A stretch of 64,000 nt of DNA from positions 124,001 through 188,000 of the forward strand of contig JAPKHC010000009.1 in assembly GCA_026647215.1 (NCBI GenBank), written 5' to 3'. The DNA comes from F1-120-MAGs118 sp013360535. GTDB lineage: Bacteria; Planctomycetota; UBA1135; GCA-002686595. A program made the translations under genes and the position numbers. Below, piece after piece: positions 8,475 to 15,855 of the stretch. Positions within the stretch are counted from its first letter, which is position 1; every line of letters begins with the position of its first letter. The notes beneath the pieces were generated by a model. That model made no database searches and had not been told where the DNA came from. It saw only the letters and a program-made list of their open reading frames with translations.

Positions 8475-10049
8475 TCAGGGCCGCGCCCAGTCGGGAAGCG
8501 TCGACTCGATGCCCAGCCCCGAGCGGATCCAAAGCTCGAAACAGGCCGTCAGCAGCCCGACCCCGACGACATCGACCCACAGCCCCACGCGCAGCATGGT
8601 CGCCATCGGAATGCGCCCCGACGCGAAGGCGATCGCGTTGGGCGGCGTCGCTACGGGCAGCATGAAGCCGAGCGAGGCCGCCACCGCCGCCGGGATCATC
8701 AGGAGCCGCGGGTCGTGCCCGCCCTGCACCGCGGTCTGGCTCAGGATCGGCAGCATCAGGCTCGTGAGCACCGTGTTCGACGCGAGCTCCGAGAACAGCG
8801 TGAGGAACAGCGCGATGACGCCGACGACGAGCCAGATCGGCAGGCCGCCGAGCAGCGGTGAGAGCGAAGTCCCGATCACGCGGTCGAGGCCGCAGGCCTG
8901 GAAGCCCTCGGCGATGCACAGGCCGCCGCCGAAGAGCAGCAGCATGTCCCAGGGCGTCTTGCGCTGCACGACGTTCCAGTCGAGCAGGCGCTCGCCACTC
9001 GCCGTGCCGGCGGGAATCAGGAAGCAGGCGCACGACACGAGGATCGCCACCGTCGCGTCGCTCACGAACCCCTTGAAACGCGCAGGCCCTCCATCGAGGC
9101 CGAGCGACTGCAGCTCCGCCAGCGCCGGATTCCAGCCCGGCAGCCGCCAGTCTCCGAGCGCGACGCCCTCGCGCGTCACCCACGCGAGCGCCGTGAGCAC
9201 GAACACCGCCGCCATGCGCCGCTCGCCCGTCCCCATCACGCCGAGGCCCGCGCGCTGGGCGTGGATCACTTCCTTCGCCGCCAGCGACTCGTCGCTGACC
9301 TTCAACGCCCCGCGCGTCAGGATCCACCACAACGCGAGCACGAACAACGCGACGAACGGCAGCCAGCACGCGATCCACGTGCCAAAACCGATCGACGGCG
9401 CGCCGGGATGCAATTTCGCGAGCGTGCCGAGCAGCAACTGGTTGGGCGCCGTGCCCACCGGCGTTCCGATGCCCCCGATCGACGAGCCGTAGGCGATGCC
9501 GAGCAGCAGCGCGATGCCGAAGTTGCGGTTGCGCGCACCGTCGAGCGTCGTGATCACCGCGAGCCCGATCGGATACATGAGCAGCGTCGCCGCCGTGTTG
9601 TTGACCCACAGCGAGACGAAGGCCGTCGCGGCCGTGAAGCCGAGCACGAGCGCGCGTGGCCGCGTGCCGACGCGCTCGACGACCCACAGCGCCATGCGCC
9701 GGTGCACGCCCCAGTGCTCGAGCCCCGACGCGACCACGAACGCGCCGAAGAAGAGCATCACGATGTCGTGGAAGTAGGCCTCGGCCGCCTTTTGCGCCGG
9801 AACGACGCCGAGGAGCGGCAGCAGCGCGGCGGGAATCAGCGACGCGGCGCCGAGCGGCATGCCTTGCGTCAGCCACATCACCGCCGTGAGCGCCGTCACG
9901 GCCGCCGCACGCCGCTGCAGCGGCTCGAGTCCGAGCCCCGGCGCGAGCAGCACGATCAGGAACAGCGCAAGCCCGCCCCAGCGCCCGGCGCGCGCGACCC
10001 GCGGATGGACTTGCGCCTCCGCGGCCTCTCGCGCCGGCGCTCCGCTCAT
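8475..10049 (-). CDS. DASS (SLC13) family sodium:anion symporter
   Basis: Inner-membrane transporter for di- or tricarboxylates or sulfate, driven by sodium. The 524-residue protein is a string of hydrophobic segments with two copies of the family's SNT-type substrate/sodium motif: SLWVNNTAATLLMYP in the first half and SELASNTVLTSLMLPI in the second. It also has the typical MPLGAASLIPAALLPLLGV opening and a C-terminal GFMLPVATPPNAIAF. The start was placed at the ATG at 10047-10049, which overlaps the cutA stop (ATGA). Another ATG 30 bp upstream is in frame but inside cutA. The exact substrate cannot be read from the sequence. Confidence 0.93.
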   Translation of the reverse strand: MSGAPAREAAEAQVHPRVARAGRWGGLALFLIVLLAPGLGLEPLQRRAAAVTALTAVMWLTQGMPLGAASLIPAALLPLLGVVPAQKAAEAYFHDIVMLFFGAFVVASGLEHWGVHRRMALWVVERVGTRPRALVLGFTAATAFVSLWVNNTAATLLMYPIGLAVITTLDGARNRNFGIALLLGIAYGSSIGGIGTPVGTAPNQLLLGTLAKLHPGAPSIGFGTWIACWLPFVALFVLALWWILTRGALKVSDESLAAKEVIHAQRAGLGVMGTGERRMAAVFVLTALAWVTREGVALGDWRLPGWNPALAELQSLGLDGGPARFKGFVSDATVAILVSCACFLIPAGTASGERLLDWNVVQRKTPWDMLLLFGGGLCIAEGFQACGLDRVIGTSLSPLLGGLPIWLVVGVIALFLTLFSELASNTVLTSLMLPILSQTAVQGGHDPRLLMIPAAVAASLGFMLPVATPPNAIAFASGRIPMATMLRVGLWVDVVGVGLLTACFELWIRSGLGIESTLPDWARP

Positions 10050-10384
10050 CCTTGCCGCTCCACCTCGGCGACGAGCCACGCAAGGTACGGCGCGGCGACG
10101 TGGGCGGGTTCGAGCGCGACGAGCTCGGGCACCTCATAAGGATGCAGCCGCGCGAAGGCGCGCTCGAGCTCCGGCAGGCGCTCCGCCGTCGTCTTGATCA
10201 CGAGCAGCACCTCGTTCGCCTCCTCGACCGCGCCCTTCCAGCGGTACACGCTGCTCAGCCCAGGCTGAAAGCTGACGCAGGCGGCGAGCCGCTCTTCGAC
10301 GAGCGCCCGGGCGAGCGCGCGCGCCCGCTCGAGGTCCGGCGCCGTTGAAACGACCCAACGGACCACGCTCGCGTCCTGCGCCAT
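10046..10384 (-). CDS. cutA: CutA1 divalent-cation tolerance protein
   Basis: Small trimeric PII-like protein linked to copper and divalent-metal tolerance. At 112 residues it has the normal CutA length. It shows the family pattern: an N-terminal VSTAPDLERARALARALVEERLAACVSF block, SSVYRWKGAVEEANEVLLVIKTT (tryptophan and acidic cluster) and HPYEVPELVALE near the C-terminus. It is the first gene of a likely operon with the DASS transporter, which it overlaps by four bases. Its own promoter region contains the palindromic element at 10395-10574, which begins about 10 bp upstream of its start codon. Confidence 0.95.
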   Translation of the reverse strand: MAQDASVVRWVVSTAPDLERARALARALVEERLAACVSFQPGLSSVYRWKGAVEEANEVLLVIKTTAERLPELERAFARLHPYEVPELVALEPAHVAAPYLAWLVAEVERQG

Positions 10385-10394
10385 GCCGCCATCC

Positions 10395-10574
10395 TAGCTC
10401 GGCTTATTCATGAACCTCGTAGCGAGAACGCGAAAGCGCCGGCGATGCAAGGCGCGAGGATGGTTCTGGCCGGAGGCGACCTGTACGGTCGCTGAGGACG
10501 AGAACCACCGCAGCAACGCAGCAGCGTCGAGCGATTTCGCGTTCGCAGTAGAGGGTCATGAATAAGGCGGGCTA
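10395..10574. mobile_element. 180 bp palindromic MITE-like element
   Basis: The two ends are long imperfect inverted repeats. The left end reads TAGCTCGGCTTATTCATGA; the right end, reverse-complemented, reads TAGCCCGCCTTATTCATGA. Similarity continues inward through CGAACGCGAAA blocks and a GGTGGTTCTCGTCC / GGATGGTTCTGGCC pair to near the centre, so the whole element could fold into one hairpin. There is no open reading frame of its own. The size, terminal inverted repeats and lack of a gene fit a miniature inverted-repeat transposable element or a solo palindromic repeat. The family of the parent transposase is not visible here. It lies in the cutA / proline dehydrogenase divergent region. 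Confidence 0.7.
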
Positions 10575-10630
10575 AGTGCGCACTCGGGCCCTGTGCCAGC
10601 GCCCGCAGCGCTCCTACAATTTCCCGCCCT

Positions 10631-11530
10631 ATGCCGCTGCTCCACTCCGCCGTGATGAAGGTGATGCCGCATGTGCCCAAGGCGATCCTGTGGCGGGTCG
10701 CGAAGCGCTACGTCGCCGGGGACACGCTGCAGTCGGCGATCGAGCGCCTCAAGCTGCTCAACGGCCGCGGCCACCCGGGCGTGATCGACGTGCTCGGCGA
10801 GGACGTCAACAGCGAGGAACAGGCGCGCCACGTCGTCGCCGAGTACAAGCAGGCTGCCGACGCCGTCGTCGAGAACTCCATCCAGGCCTACGTGTCGGTC
10901 AAGCCGACGCACCTTGGCCTGCGCAGCTCCGAACGCCTCGCGCTCTCCAACTACGCCGAGCTCGCGAAGTACTGCAAGGCGCGCAAGCTCTTCCTGCGCG
11001 TCGAGATGGAAGACGCCTCGACCACCGACGCCACGCTGCGCATCTTCGAGGAGCTGCGCAAGGAACACGACAACGTCGGCCTGGTCCTGCAGTCGCGCCT
11101 CTTCCGCACCCCCGACGACATCGCCAAGCTCGCGCCCGGCCCGCTCAACATTCGCATGGTGAAGGGCATCTACCTCGAGCCCGCCAACATCGCCCACACC
11201 GAACCCGAGCCCATCCGCCAGGCCTACATCGCCTGCACCCAGCAACTCTTCGAACGCAAGGCCTTCGTCGCCCTCGCCACCCACGACGCCGCCATGGGCG
11301 ACCGCTGCGCGGAGCTTGCCAAGCGTCTCCGCGTGGAGAGGAACGGTTACGAGTTTCAGGTGCTGCTCGGCGTCATGGAACCCTTGTGGCAGACTTGGCA
11401 AGCGCAGAATCACGTCGTGCGGGTGTATGTGCCGTTTGGGCCGCAGTGGCAGCCGTATTCGCTCCGCAGGATGAGGAAGAACCCGCAGATCTTCTGGAAC
11501 GTGACGCGGGCGATGTTCGGCATGAAGTGA
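10631..11530 (+). CDS. Proline dehydrogenase (monofunctional PRODH)
   Basis: Flavoenzyme oxidising L-proline to pyrroline-5-carboxylate, the first step of proline catabolism. The 299-residue length matches single-domain bacterial enzymes. Conserved PRODH blocks are visible: FLRVEMEDAS (strand with substrate/FAD contacts), MVKGIYLEP, VALATHD, YEFQVLLGV, VRVYVPFG and the C-terminal YSLRRMRKNP that provides the proline-binding arginines. No P5C dehydrogenase is fused to it or next to it. The 3' end of the gene (about 100 bp) is present again in inverted orientation just downstream (see the repeat at 11411-11680). Confidence 0.93.
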   Translation: MPLLHSAVMKVMPHVPKAILWRVAKRYVAGDTLQSAIERLKLLNGRGHPGVIDVLGEDVNSEEQARHVVAEYKQAADAVVENSIQAYVSVKPTHLGLRSSERLALSNYAELAKYCKARKLFLRVEMEDASTTDATLRIFEELRKEHDNVGLVLQSRLFRTPDDIAKLAPGPLNIRMVKGIYLEPANIAHTEPEPIRQAYIACTQQLFERKAFVALATHDAAMGDRCAELAKRLRVERNGYEFQVLLGVMEPLWQTWQAQNHVVRVYVPFGPQWQPYSLRRMRKNPQIFWNVTRAMFGMK

Positions 11531-11680
11531 GCGCGCGGAGAAGGTGAGAGCGCGAGGCGTAGGAAAGCACGAGGCCGAGCCCGCGGCACGTTCCAGAAGA
11601 TCTGCGGGAGGAACGCAACGGCGGCGGAGCGAATGCGGCTGCCACTGCGGCCCAAACGCCACATACACCCGCACGACGTG
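11411..11680. repeat. Inverted duplication of the proline dehydrogenase 3' end
   Basis: Bases 11411-11511, the last ~100 coding bases of proline dehydrogenase, reappear in reverse complement at 11579-11680. The minus strand there encodes HVVRVYVAFGPQWQPHSLRR against HVVRVYVPFGPQWQPYSLRR in the gene. The two arms are separated by about 67 bp and differ by scattered substitutions and a small indel, so the copy is not recent. The transcript end could form a very long hairpin. This accounts for much of the 312 bp gene-free stretch 11531-11842. Confidence 0.85.
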
Positions 11681-11681
11681 A

Positions 11682-11745
11682 CCGTGTTGGTGGAAGACCA
11701 CCAACACGGGGCTATTGGTTGCGCCTCGCCTTGCGGCGAGGCGAG
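11682..11745 (+). repeat. Hairpin / TGGTTGCGCC / GC-hairpin repeat unit
   Basis: A perfect 12 bp stem CCGTGTTGGTGG / CCACCAACACGG with an AAGA loop (11682-11709) is followed by GGCTATTGGTTGCGCC and a second stem GCCTCGCC / GGCGAGGC (11723-11742). The same order of variable hairpin, (T/G)GTTGCGCC linker and GC hairpin occurs twice on the minus strand near 15.7 kb. The remaining bases to 11842 show no gene or other clear signal. It lies downstream of proline dehydrogenase in sense orientation and may act in transcription termination or 3'-end stability. Confidence 0.6.
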
Positions 11746-11842
11746 GCGCTTGAGGCCGAACGCCCAGAGAAGCGAAGGCGGCTGAGAGGTTAGGTGGGAC
11801 GGTTCGCCGCCACAGGGGACAGAAGCGGCGAGAGAAGGGCGA

Positions 11843-12421
11843 TCAGGGGCGGGTGCGGGCTTGCTCGCGCAACCACACGGCCTTCACTTCCTTGTCGAAG
11901 AACTTTGCGTCGCGGACTGGGTGGATGTTGACGCGTCGGACAGCGAGTTCGTCGCCGCGTTCGAAGAGGGCACCGAAGACCGGTTCGTTCGGTGGTTCGC
12001 CTTGGGGATAGACCTCGTACTCTCCGGCGGCGAAGCGGCGCTCGGCCTCGAGTTCGACTTCCGCTCGGAATTCGGCGAGGAGTTGCTTCTCGGCCTGCAG
12101 CAGCTCTTCGCGGGACTTGCCGGCGAATTCGCGCTCCCAGTCGGCCTCGGTTCCGATTGGGACGGGAACGCTGGGCGGGCTTGGGGGGGCGGTCGGCGGC
12201 GTGGAGGCCACACGTTCGGCGGGAACGACAGCGTCGACTTTGGCGGGGAGTGCTTCGCGGAGGGCGGCCGAAGGTTCTGGGTTGTCGGAGGGCTGCGGAG
12301 AGTTGCGAGGTTCTGCCGCAGACGAGCCGCGATCGGTAGCGCTCGACGGCGCGTCGCGCATCAGGAACGCGAGGAGCCCTGCGGCGAGTGCGGCGATCAC
12401 GACAACGCGGAGAATTCGCAT
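11843..12421 (-). CDS. Membrane-anchored or exported protein of unknown function
   Basis: The 192-residue protein starts MRILRVVVIAALAAGLLAFLM, a single hydrophobic N-terminal segment that is either an uncleaved anchor or a signal peptide. Residues about 25-95 are Pro/Ser/Ala-rich and probably disordered. A helical region with many Glu/Ala/Arg follows (SREELLQAEKQLLAEFRAEVELEAERR), then a short C-terminal domain containing VRRVNIHPVRDAKFFDKEVKAVWLREQ. I do not recognise the family. It stands alone between the hairpin repeat and the phosphoesterase operon on the same strand. Confidence 0.65.
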   Translation of the reverse strand: MRILRVVVIAALAAGLLAFLMRDAPSSATDRGSSAAEPRNSPQPSDNPEPSAALREALPAKVDAVVPAERVASTPPTAPPSPPSVPVPIGTEADWEREFAGKSREELLQAEKQLLAEFRAEVELEAERRFAAGEYEVYPQGEPPNEPVFGALFERGDELAVRRVNIHPVRDAKFFDKEVKAVWLREQARTRP

Positions 12422-12488
12422 GGAGAAACCTCGTTTCGGATTCGGCTCGCCCTCAGCTGCCAGTGCCTCCGCAGGAGCTCTCGCTTCC

Positions 12489-13250
12489 CTACTTGCCCAT
12501 GGCCAATCTTCTTGCGAGCACTTCGCTGAGCGCGTTGGTGCGCAGGATCTTTTCGGCGGTGAGTTGGTAGTCGTAGGGGACGCGGGACCAGGTGATGCGG
12601 CGGTCTTCGAGGATGGCGTAGCAGGCGCGGTTGTCGGAGTCGCGGGGTTGGCCGACGGAGCCGACGTTGATGAAGCACTTGGCGTCGGGGGGGAGGTCGA
12701 GGGTGAATTCGGAGGCGCCGCCGAGGCCGTGGAAGCGCAGGGACTCGTCGTGCAGGCCGGGGTGGTGGGTGTGGCCGGCGAGGGCGATGCCGGAGAAGCT
12801 GTCGAAGACCGAGCGCAGCTTCTCGGGGTTGAGGAAGCCGTCCGTGGAGAGCACGTACTCGCGCACGGGGTCGCGCGGCGAGCCGTGCACGAAGAGGAAG
12901 CGACCCTCGGAGTGCGAGAGCGGCAGGTTCCGCAGGAAGCGCCAGCGCGCCTTCTTGGCGGCGCCCGAGTACCAGGCCGGCAGCATGCGGTCGCGCGTGT
13001 ACTCGATGGCGCCGCGCGCGTGCGGGTTGAAGTCGGATGCGTCGCGGAAGAGCGCCTCGTCGTGGTTGCCCATCAGGCACAGCCGGCAGCGCGCGCGCAC
13101 GACGTCGACGCAGTACTCGGGCTCGGGCCCGTAACCGACGACGTCACCCAGGCAGTAGACGGTCTCGATCCCGCGCCGGTCGATGTCGGCGAACACCGCG
13201 TCGAGGGCCTCGCGGTTGGCGTGCAGGTCCGAGATCAGCGCGACCCTCAT
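12489..13250 (-). CDS. Calcineurin-like metallophosphoesterase
   Basis: Di-metal phosphoesterase of the YfcE/MJ0936-like group. The 253-residue protein shows the full set of metal-ligand motifs in order: SDLHANREAL (residues 7-16), GDVVGYGPE, GNHDEA, FVHGSP and GHTHHPG, then NVGSVGQPRD, typical of the group. The start at 13250 overlaps the stop of the DHH phosphoesterase gene (ATGA), so both are translated from one message. The substrate is unknown. The family includes phosphodiesterases and nucleotidases, and pairing with an NrnA-like enzyme suggests small nucleotide turnover. Confidence 0.9.
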   Translation of the reverse strand: MRVALISDLHANREALDAVFADIDRRGIETVYCLGDVVGYGPEPEYCVDVVRARCRLCLMGNHDEALFRDASDFNPHARGAIEYTRDRMLPAWYSGAAKKARWRFLRNLPLSHSEGRFLFVHGSPRDPVREYVLSTDGFLNPEKLRSVFDSFSGIALAGHTHHPGLHDESLRFHGLGGASEFTLDLPPDAKCFINVGSVGQPRDSDNRACYAILEDRRITWSRVPYDYQLTAEKILRTNALSEVLARRLAMGK

Positions 13251-14251
13251 CGTGCGCCGTCCGCGAACTGCCTGACGGCGGCCTCGACGAGCTGCGTGCG
13301 CACCTCGGGCAAGGCTCCGCGCAACGTGGCGCCGGAAGCCTTGGCATGGCCTCCGCCGCCGAAGCCCCGCGCGAGCCGGTTGACGTCGTACTCGGTCTTG
13401 CTGCGCGCCGAGAGCTTGATCGAGCCGTCCTTGAGCTCGCGCAGGAAGAGCACGACCTCGACGCGACCGACCGCGCGCAGGAGGTCGAGCAGGTCGTCGC
13501 CATCGGGGAGGTCGACTTCGCCCGGGCCCGCCAGCGGAAGGTCGACCACCGCGAGCCGCCCGTCGGCGAAGTACTCGAGGCGGTTGAGCGCCCGCGCGAC
13601 CCCGAGCGGCTGCTGGCGGCTCTGGCGCTGGTAGATCGAGTTGAAGAGCTCCGAGGGCACGACACCGAGCTCGACCGCCTCCGCCGCGGCCGCGAAGGTC
13701 TCGGCGTCGGTGTTCGAGTACTTGAACCAGCCGGTGTCGGTCACGATCGACGTGTAGACGCCGCGTGCGGCGCGCTGGTCGAGCGGCACTCCGAGCTCGC
13801 GCGCGATGCGCCGCACGAGCAGGCCCGTCGCCGACGCCTTGACGTCGACGTAGGCCGCATCCCACCACGGCGTTCCGTGCGCGATGTGGTGGTCGATCAC
13901 GAGCTTGCGCGAGCCCGCCGCCGCGAGCGGCGCCTTCATCGCGCCCGTGCGCTCGAGCTCGTTGAAGTCGAGCATCACCGCCACGTCGTGCGCCGGCAGC
14001 GCTCCGCCCTCGAACACGCGGAACTTCAGGCCGGACCCGAGGTAGTCGAGCTGCGCCGGAAGCGGATCGGTGTTCTCGATCCAGACCTGCTTGCCCATGC
14101 GCTCGAGCACGCTCGCCAGCGCCGCCTGCGCGCCGAGGCAGTCGCCATCGGGGCGCACGTGCCCACACAGCAGGAAACGCTGCGCGCTGCGGAGCAGGTC
14201 GAGCGCGGCGGCGCGGTCGGATTCGGGACGGGGCGGCGAGGCTTGGGTCAT
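13247..14251 (-). CDS. nrnA: DHH/DHHA1 family phosphoesterase (NrnA-like)
   Basis: NrnA enzymes degrade nanoRNA and pGpG/pApA and dephosphorylate pAp. The 334-residue protein has the two-domain layout. The DHH domain carries GHVRPDGDCLGAQ near residues 32-44, MLDFNELERTG and the name-giving VIDHHIAHG. The C-terminal DHHA1 domain carries GGGGHAKASGA. Length and motif order match NrnA rather than RecJ. It is the middle gene of an amidohydrolase - DHH - metallophosphoesterase operon. Assignment to the family is firm; the exact in vivo substrate is inferred. Confidence 0.92.
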   Translation of the reverse strand: MTQASPPRPESDRAAALDLLRSAQRFLLCGHVRPDGDCLGAQAALASVLERMGKQVWIENTDPLPAQLDYLGSGLKFRVFEGGALPAHDVAVMLDFNELERTGAMKAPLAAAGSRKLVIDHHIAHGTPWWDAAYVDVKASATGLLVRRIARELGVPLDQRAARGVYTSIVTDTGWFKYSNTDAETFAAAAEAVELGVVPSELFNSIYQRQSRQQPLGVARALNRLEYFADGRLAVVDLPLAGPGEVDLPDGDDLLDLLRAVGRVEVVLFLRELKDGSIKLSARSKTEYDVNRLARGFGGGGHAKASGATLRGALPEVRTQLVEAAVRQFADGAR

Positions 14252-14304
14252 CCTGGGATCTTTGTCCGGGGGCCGGCGGCACTCCAGCCTCGGGCGGGCA
14301 CAAG

Positions 14305-15555
14305 TTACCGTGCGAGGGAGGGTCCTGCACGCCGGCCCGCGACCCAGCACTCGCTCACCGGCTCGCGACCGAGGGTGAGCTCCTCGAGCGCCGCGCGCGC
14401 ATCCTTCGCCCGCGTCGGCAGCACGAGCAAGTCCGCCTGGGCGCCCGCGGTGAGCTCGCCGAGCTCCCCCGCTCGCCCCACGGCCCGCGCTCCGGCCCGC
14501 GTCGCCGCCTCCAGCAGATCCTCGGGCCCAAGCTGCGGCTGGGCGGACGCCGCGAGGCGCAGCTCGCGCCGCAGGTCGAGCGCCTCGTTGCTCGCCAGCG
14601 AATCCGTGCCGAGCGCGACCGTGACGCCGGCCCGCGCGCAGCGCCGCCAATCGAAGGGCTCGCGCTCGAACCACGCGTGGCTGCCGGGACAGTGCACGAG
14701 CACGACGCCGCGCGCACCCAGTCGCTCGAGCTCGCCCGGCGCCGGGTGGTTGCCGTGGACGAGCGAGAGCGACGCTCCGAGCAGCCCCGCGCGCTCGAGC
14801 AGGTCCAACGCGCTCGTCCGCGGCGACGGGCCGAGCAACGCCGTGAGCGGCCCGCTGCCGCGCTCCATCCACTCGACTTCCGCCGGCGTCTCCGACCAGT
14901 GCATCTGCACGCAGAGGCGTCGCTTGCGCGCGAGCTCCGCGACCCGCTCGAGCAGCGCGACGCTGACGGTGAACGGTGCGTGCGGCGAGATTCCCTCCCA
15001 CTGCCGGGCCCGACGGGGCAGGGCCTTCGCGACCCGCGCGATCGCCGCCTCCGTGCGCGTCGTGTCGTGCGCATCGAGCACCTCCCGCAAGTGCAGCACG
15101 CGCAGCGCATGCCCCGCGAGGCCCGCGCTCGCGGCGCCGGTCGTGTCGACGTCGGCGATCGTCGTTGTCCCGCTCGCGAGGGCCGCGTCCGCGCCTGCGC
15201 GCGCGGCTGCAGCGAGAGCACTCGGCGACTCCGCGGCCCGCAACGTGATCACGCTGCGCACCCAGCTCGAAAAATCCCGGCCGCGCGGCGTGCGCCCGGC
15301 GAGCGCGCCGAGCTCGAGGTGCGCGTGAGCGTTGACAAACCCCGGAGCGACGAGCGCGTCGCCGAGATCGACGCGCTCGCTGGCTCCCATGGCGCGCGCG
15401 ACGGCCGACGGGCCTTCGACGATGCGCGCGACCTTCCCCGCCCGCAGGACCAACGCCGCATCACGCACCACGCGCTTGGGGTCGATCACGAGCCAGCGCG
15501 CGCGCAGGCAAACTTCGCGCCCTGCGGCGGCCTTCGACGTGTTCGTGCGTGCCAT
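14305..15555 (-). CDS. Amidohydrolase, possibly aminodeoxyfutalosine deaminase-like
   Basis: Metal-dependent hydrolase of the cytosine-deaminase / ATZ-TRZ-like group. The 416-residue protein has the HxH metal site in PGFVNAHAHLELG (H77, H79), further ligands in VQMHWSET and SLVHGNHPA, and the catalytic aspartate in ALGTDSLASN. The NAHAHLELG form followed by GTTTIADVDTTG is reminiscent of MqnX (aminodeoxyfutalosine deaminase) of the futalosine menaquinone pathway, which many planctomycetes use. No other mqn gene is in the window, so this remains a hypothesis; a guanine, SAH or other deaminase is possible. The start was chosen at 15553-15555, just downstream of a terminator hairpin. The DHH gene starts 54 bp after its stop. 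Confidence 0.85.
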   Translation of the reverse strand: MARTNTSKAAAGREVCLRARWLVIDPKRVVRDAALVLRAGKVARIVEGPSAVARAMGASERVDLGDALVAPGFVNAHAHLELGALAGRTPRGRDFSSWVRSVITLRAAESPSALAAAARAGADAALASGTTTIADVDTTGAASAGLAGHALRVLHLREVLDAHDTTRTEAAIARVAKALPRRARQWEGISPHAPFTVSVALLERVAELARKRRLCVQMHWSETPAEVEWMERGSGPLTALLGPSPRTSALDLLERAGLLGASLSLVHGNHPAPGELERLGARGVVLVHCPGSHAWFEREPFDWRRCARAGVTVALGTDSLASNEALDLRRELRLAASAQPQLGPEDLLEAATRAGARAVGRAGELGELTAGAQADLLVLPTRAKDARAALEELTLGREPVSECWVAGRRAGPSLAR

Positions 15556-15581
15556 GCGTTGCCCTCGCCGCCCCAAGCAAA

Positions 15582-15620
15582 GCGCCCCGCGGGTCCCCTT
15601 GTCGAGGACCCGCGGGGCGC
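15582..15620 (-). terminator. Strong stem-loop terminator
   Basis: A perfect 15 bp GC stem, GCGCCCCGCGGGTCC / GGACCCGCGGGGCGC, with a 9 nt loop is followed on the minus strand by TTTGCTT. It separates the giant lipoprotein gene and its hairpin array from the amidohydrolase operon. A smaller CCCGCC/GGCGGG stem lies at 15631-15645. Confidence 0.7.
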
Positions 15621-15665
15621 GTCGTTCACTCCCGCCCGAGGCGGGTCGACTGTCGACCGGGATCA

Positions 15666-15855
15666 GAGACGGTGAGGCCATTCACCGTCTCGCCGTCCGG
15701 CGCCGCGAGGCGACGGCGCAACCAGCACCCTGAGAACTCGTAACGAGTTCTCAGAGACCGTGAAGGAATCACGGTCTCGTAGTCCGCGCCGCCCTGCGGC
15801 GCGGCGCAACAAGCATCTGAGAGGTCGTAGGATCGATTTCTTCACGACCTCTCAG
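15666..15855 (-). repeat. Two tandem units of a covarying hairpin repeat
   Basis: Read on the minus strand, each unit is hairpin C (CTGAGA...), a linker ending (T/G)GTTGCGCC, a GC-rich hairpin, then hairpin A (GAGAC.GTGA). Unit 1 has stems at 15817-15828/15844-15855, 15786-15792/15796-15802 and 15754-15763/15769-15778. Unit 2 has stems at 15730-15741/15743-15754, 15691-15697/15712-15718 and 15666-15675/15682-15691. Between units the arms differ but stay complementary: CTGAGAACTCGT against CTGAGAGGTCGT, and GAGACGGTGA against GAGACCGTGA. The first stem begins at the stop codon of the lipoprotein gene. This covers most of the gene-free stretch 15556-15851. Confidence 0.85.

Noticed and set aside
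10556..11707. Minus-strand 383-residue frame that starts with proline dehydrogenase-like residues
   Set aside because: The similarity covers only the inverted duplicate at its start. The rest is antisense to the real gene, so it is not a second functional gene.
15666..15855. Integron attC sites as an explanation of the hairpin array
   Set aside because: attC sites need GTTRRRY / RYYYAAC core boxes. The linker here is GTTGCGCC, which does not fit, and the neighbouring genes are not cassette-like.
15582..15855. CRISPR array
   Set aside because: There are only two diverged units, each made of several hairpins, with no identical repeats and unique spacers and no cas genes.
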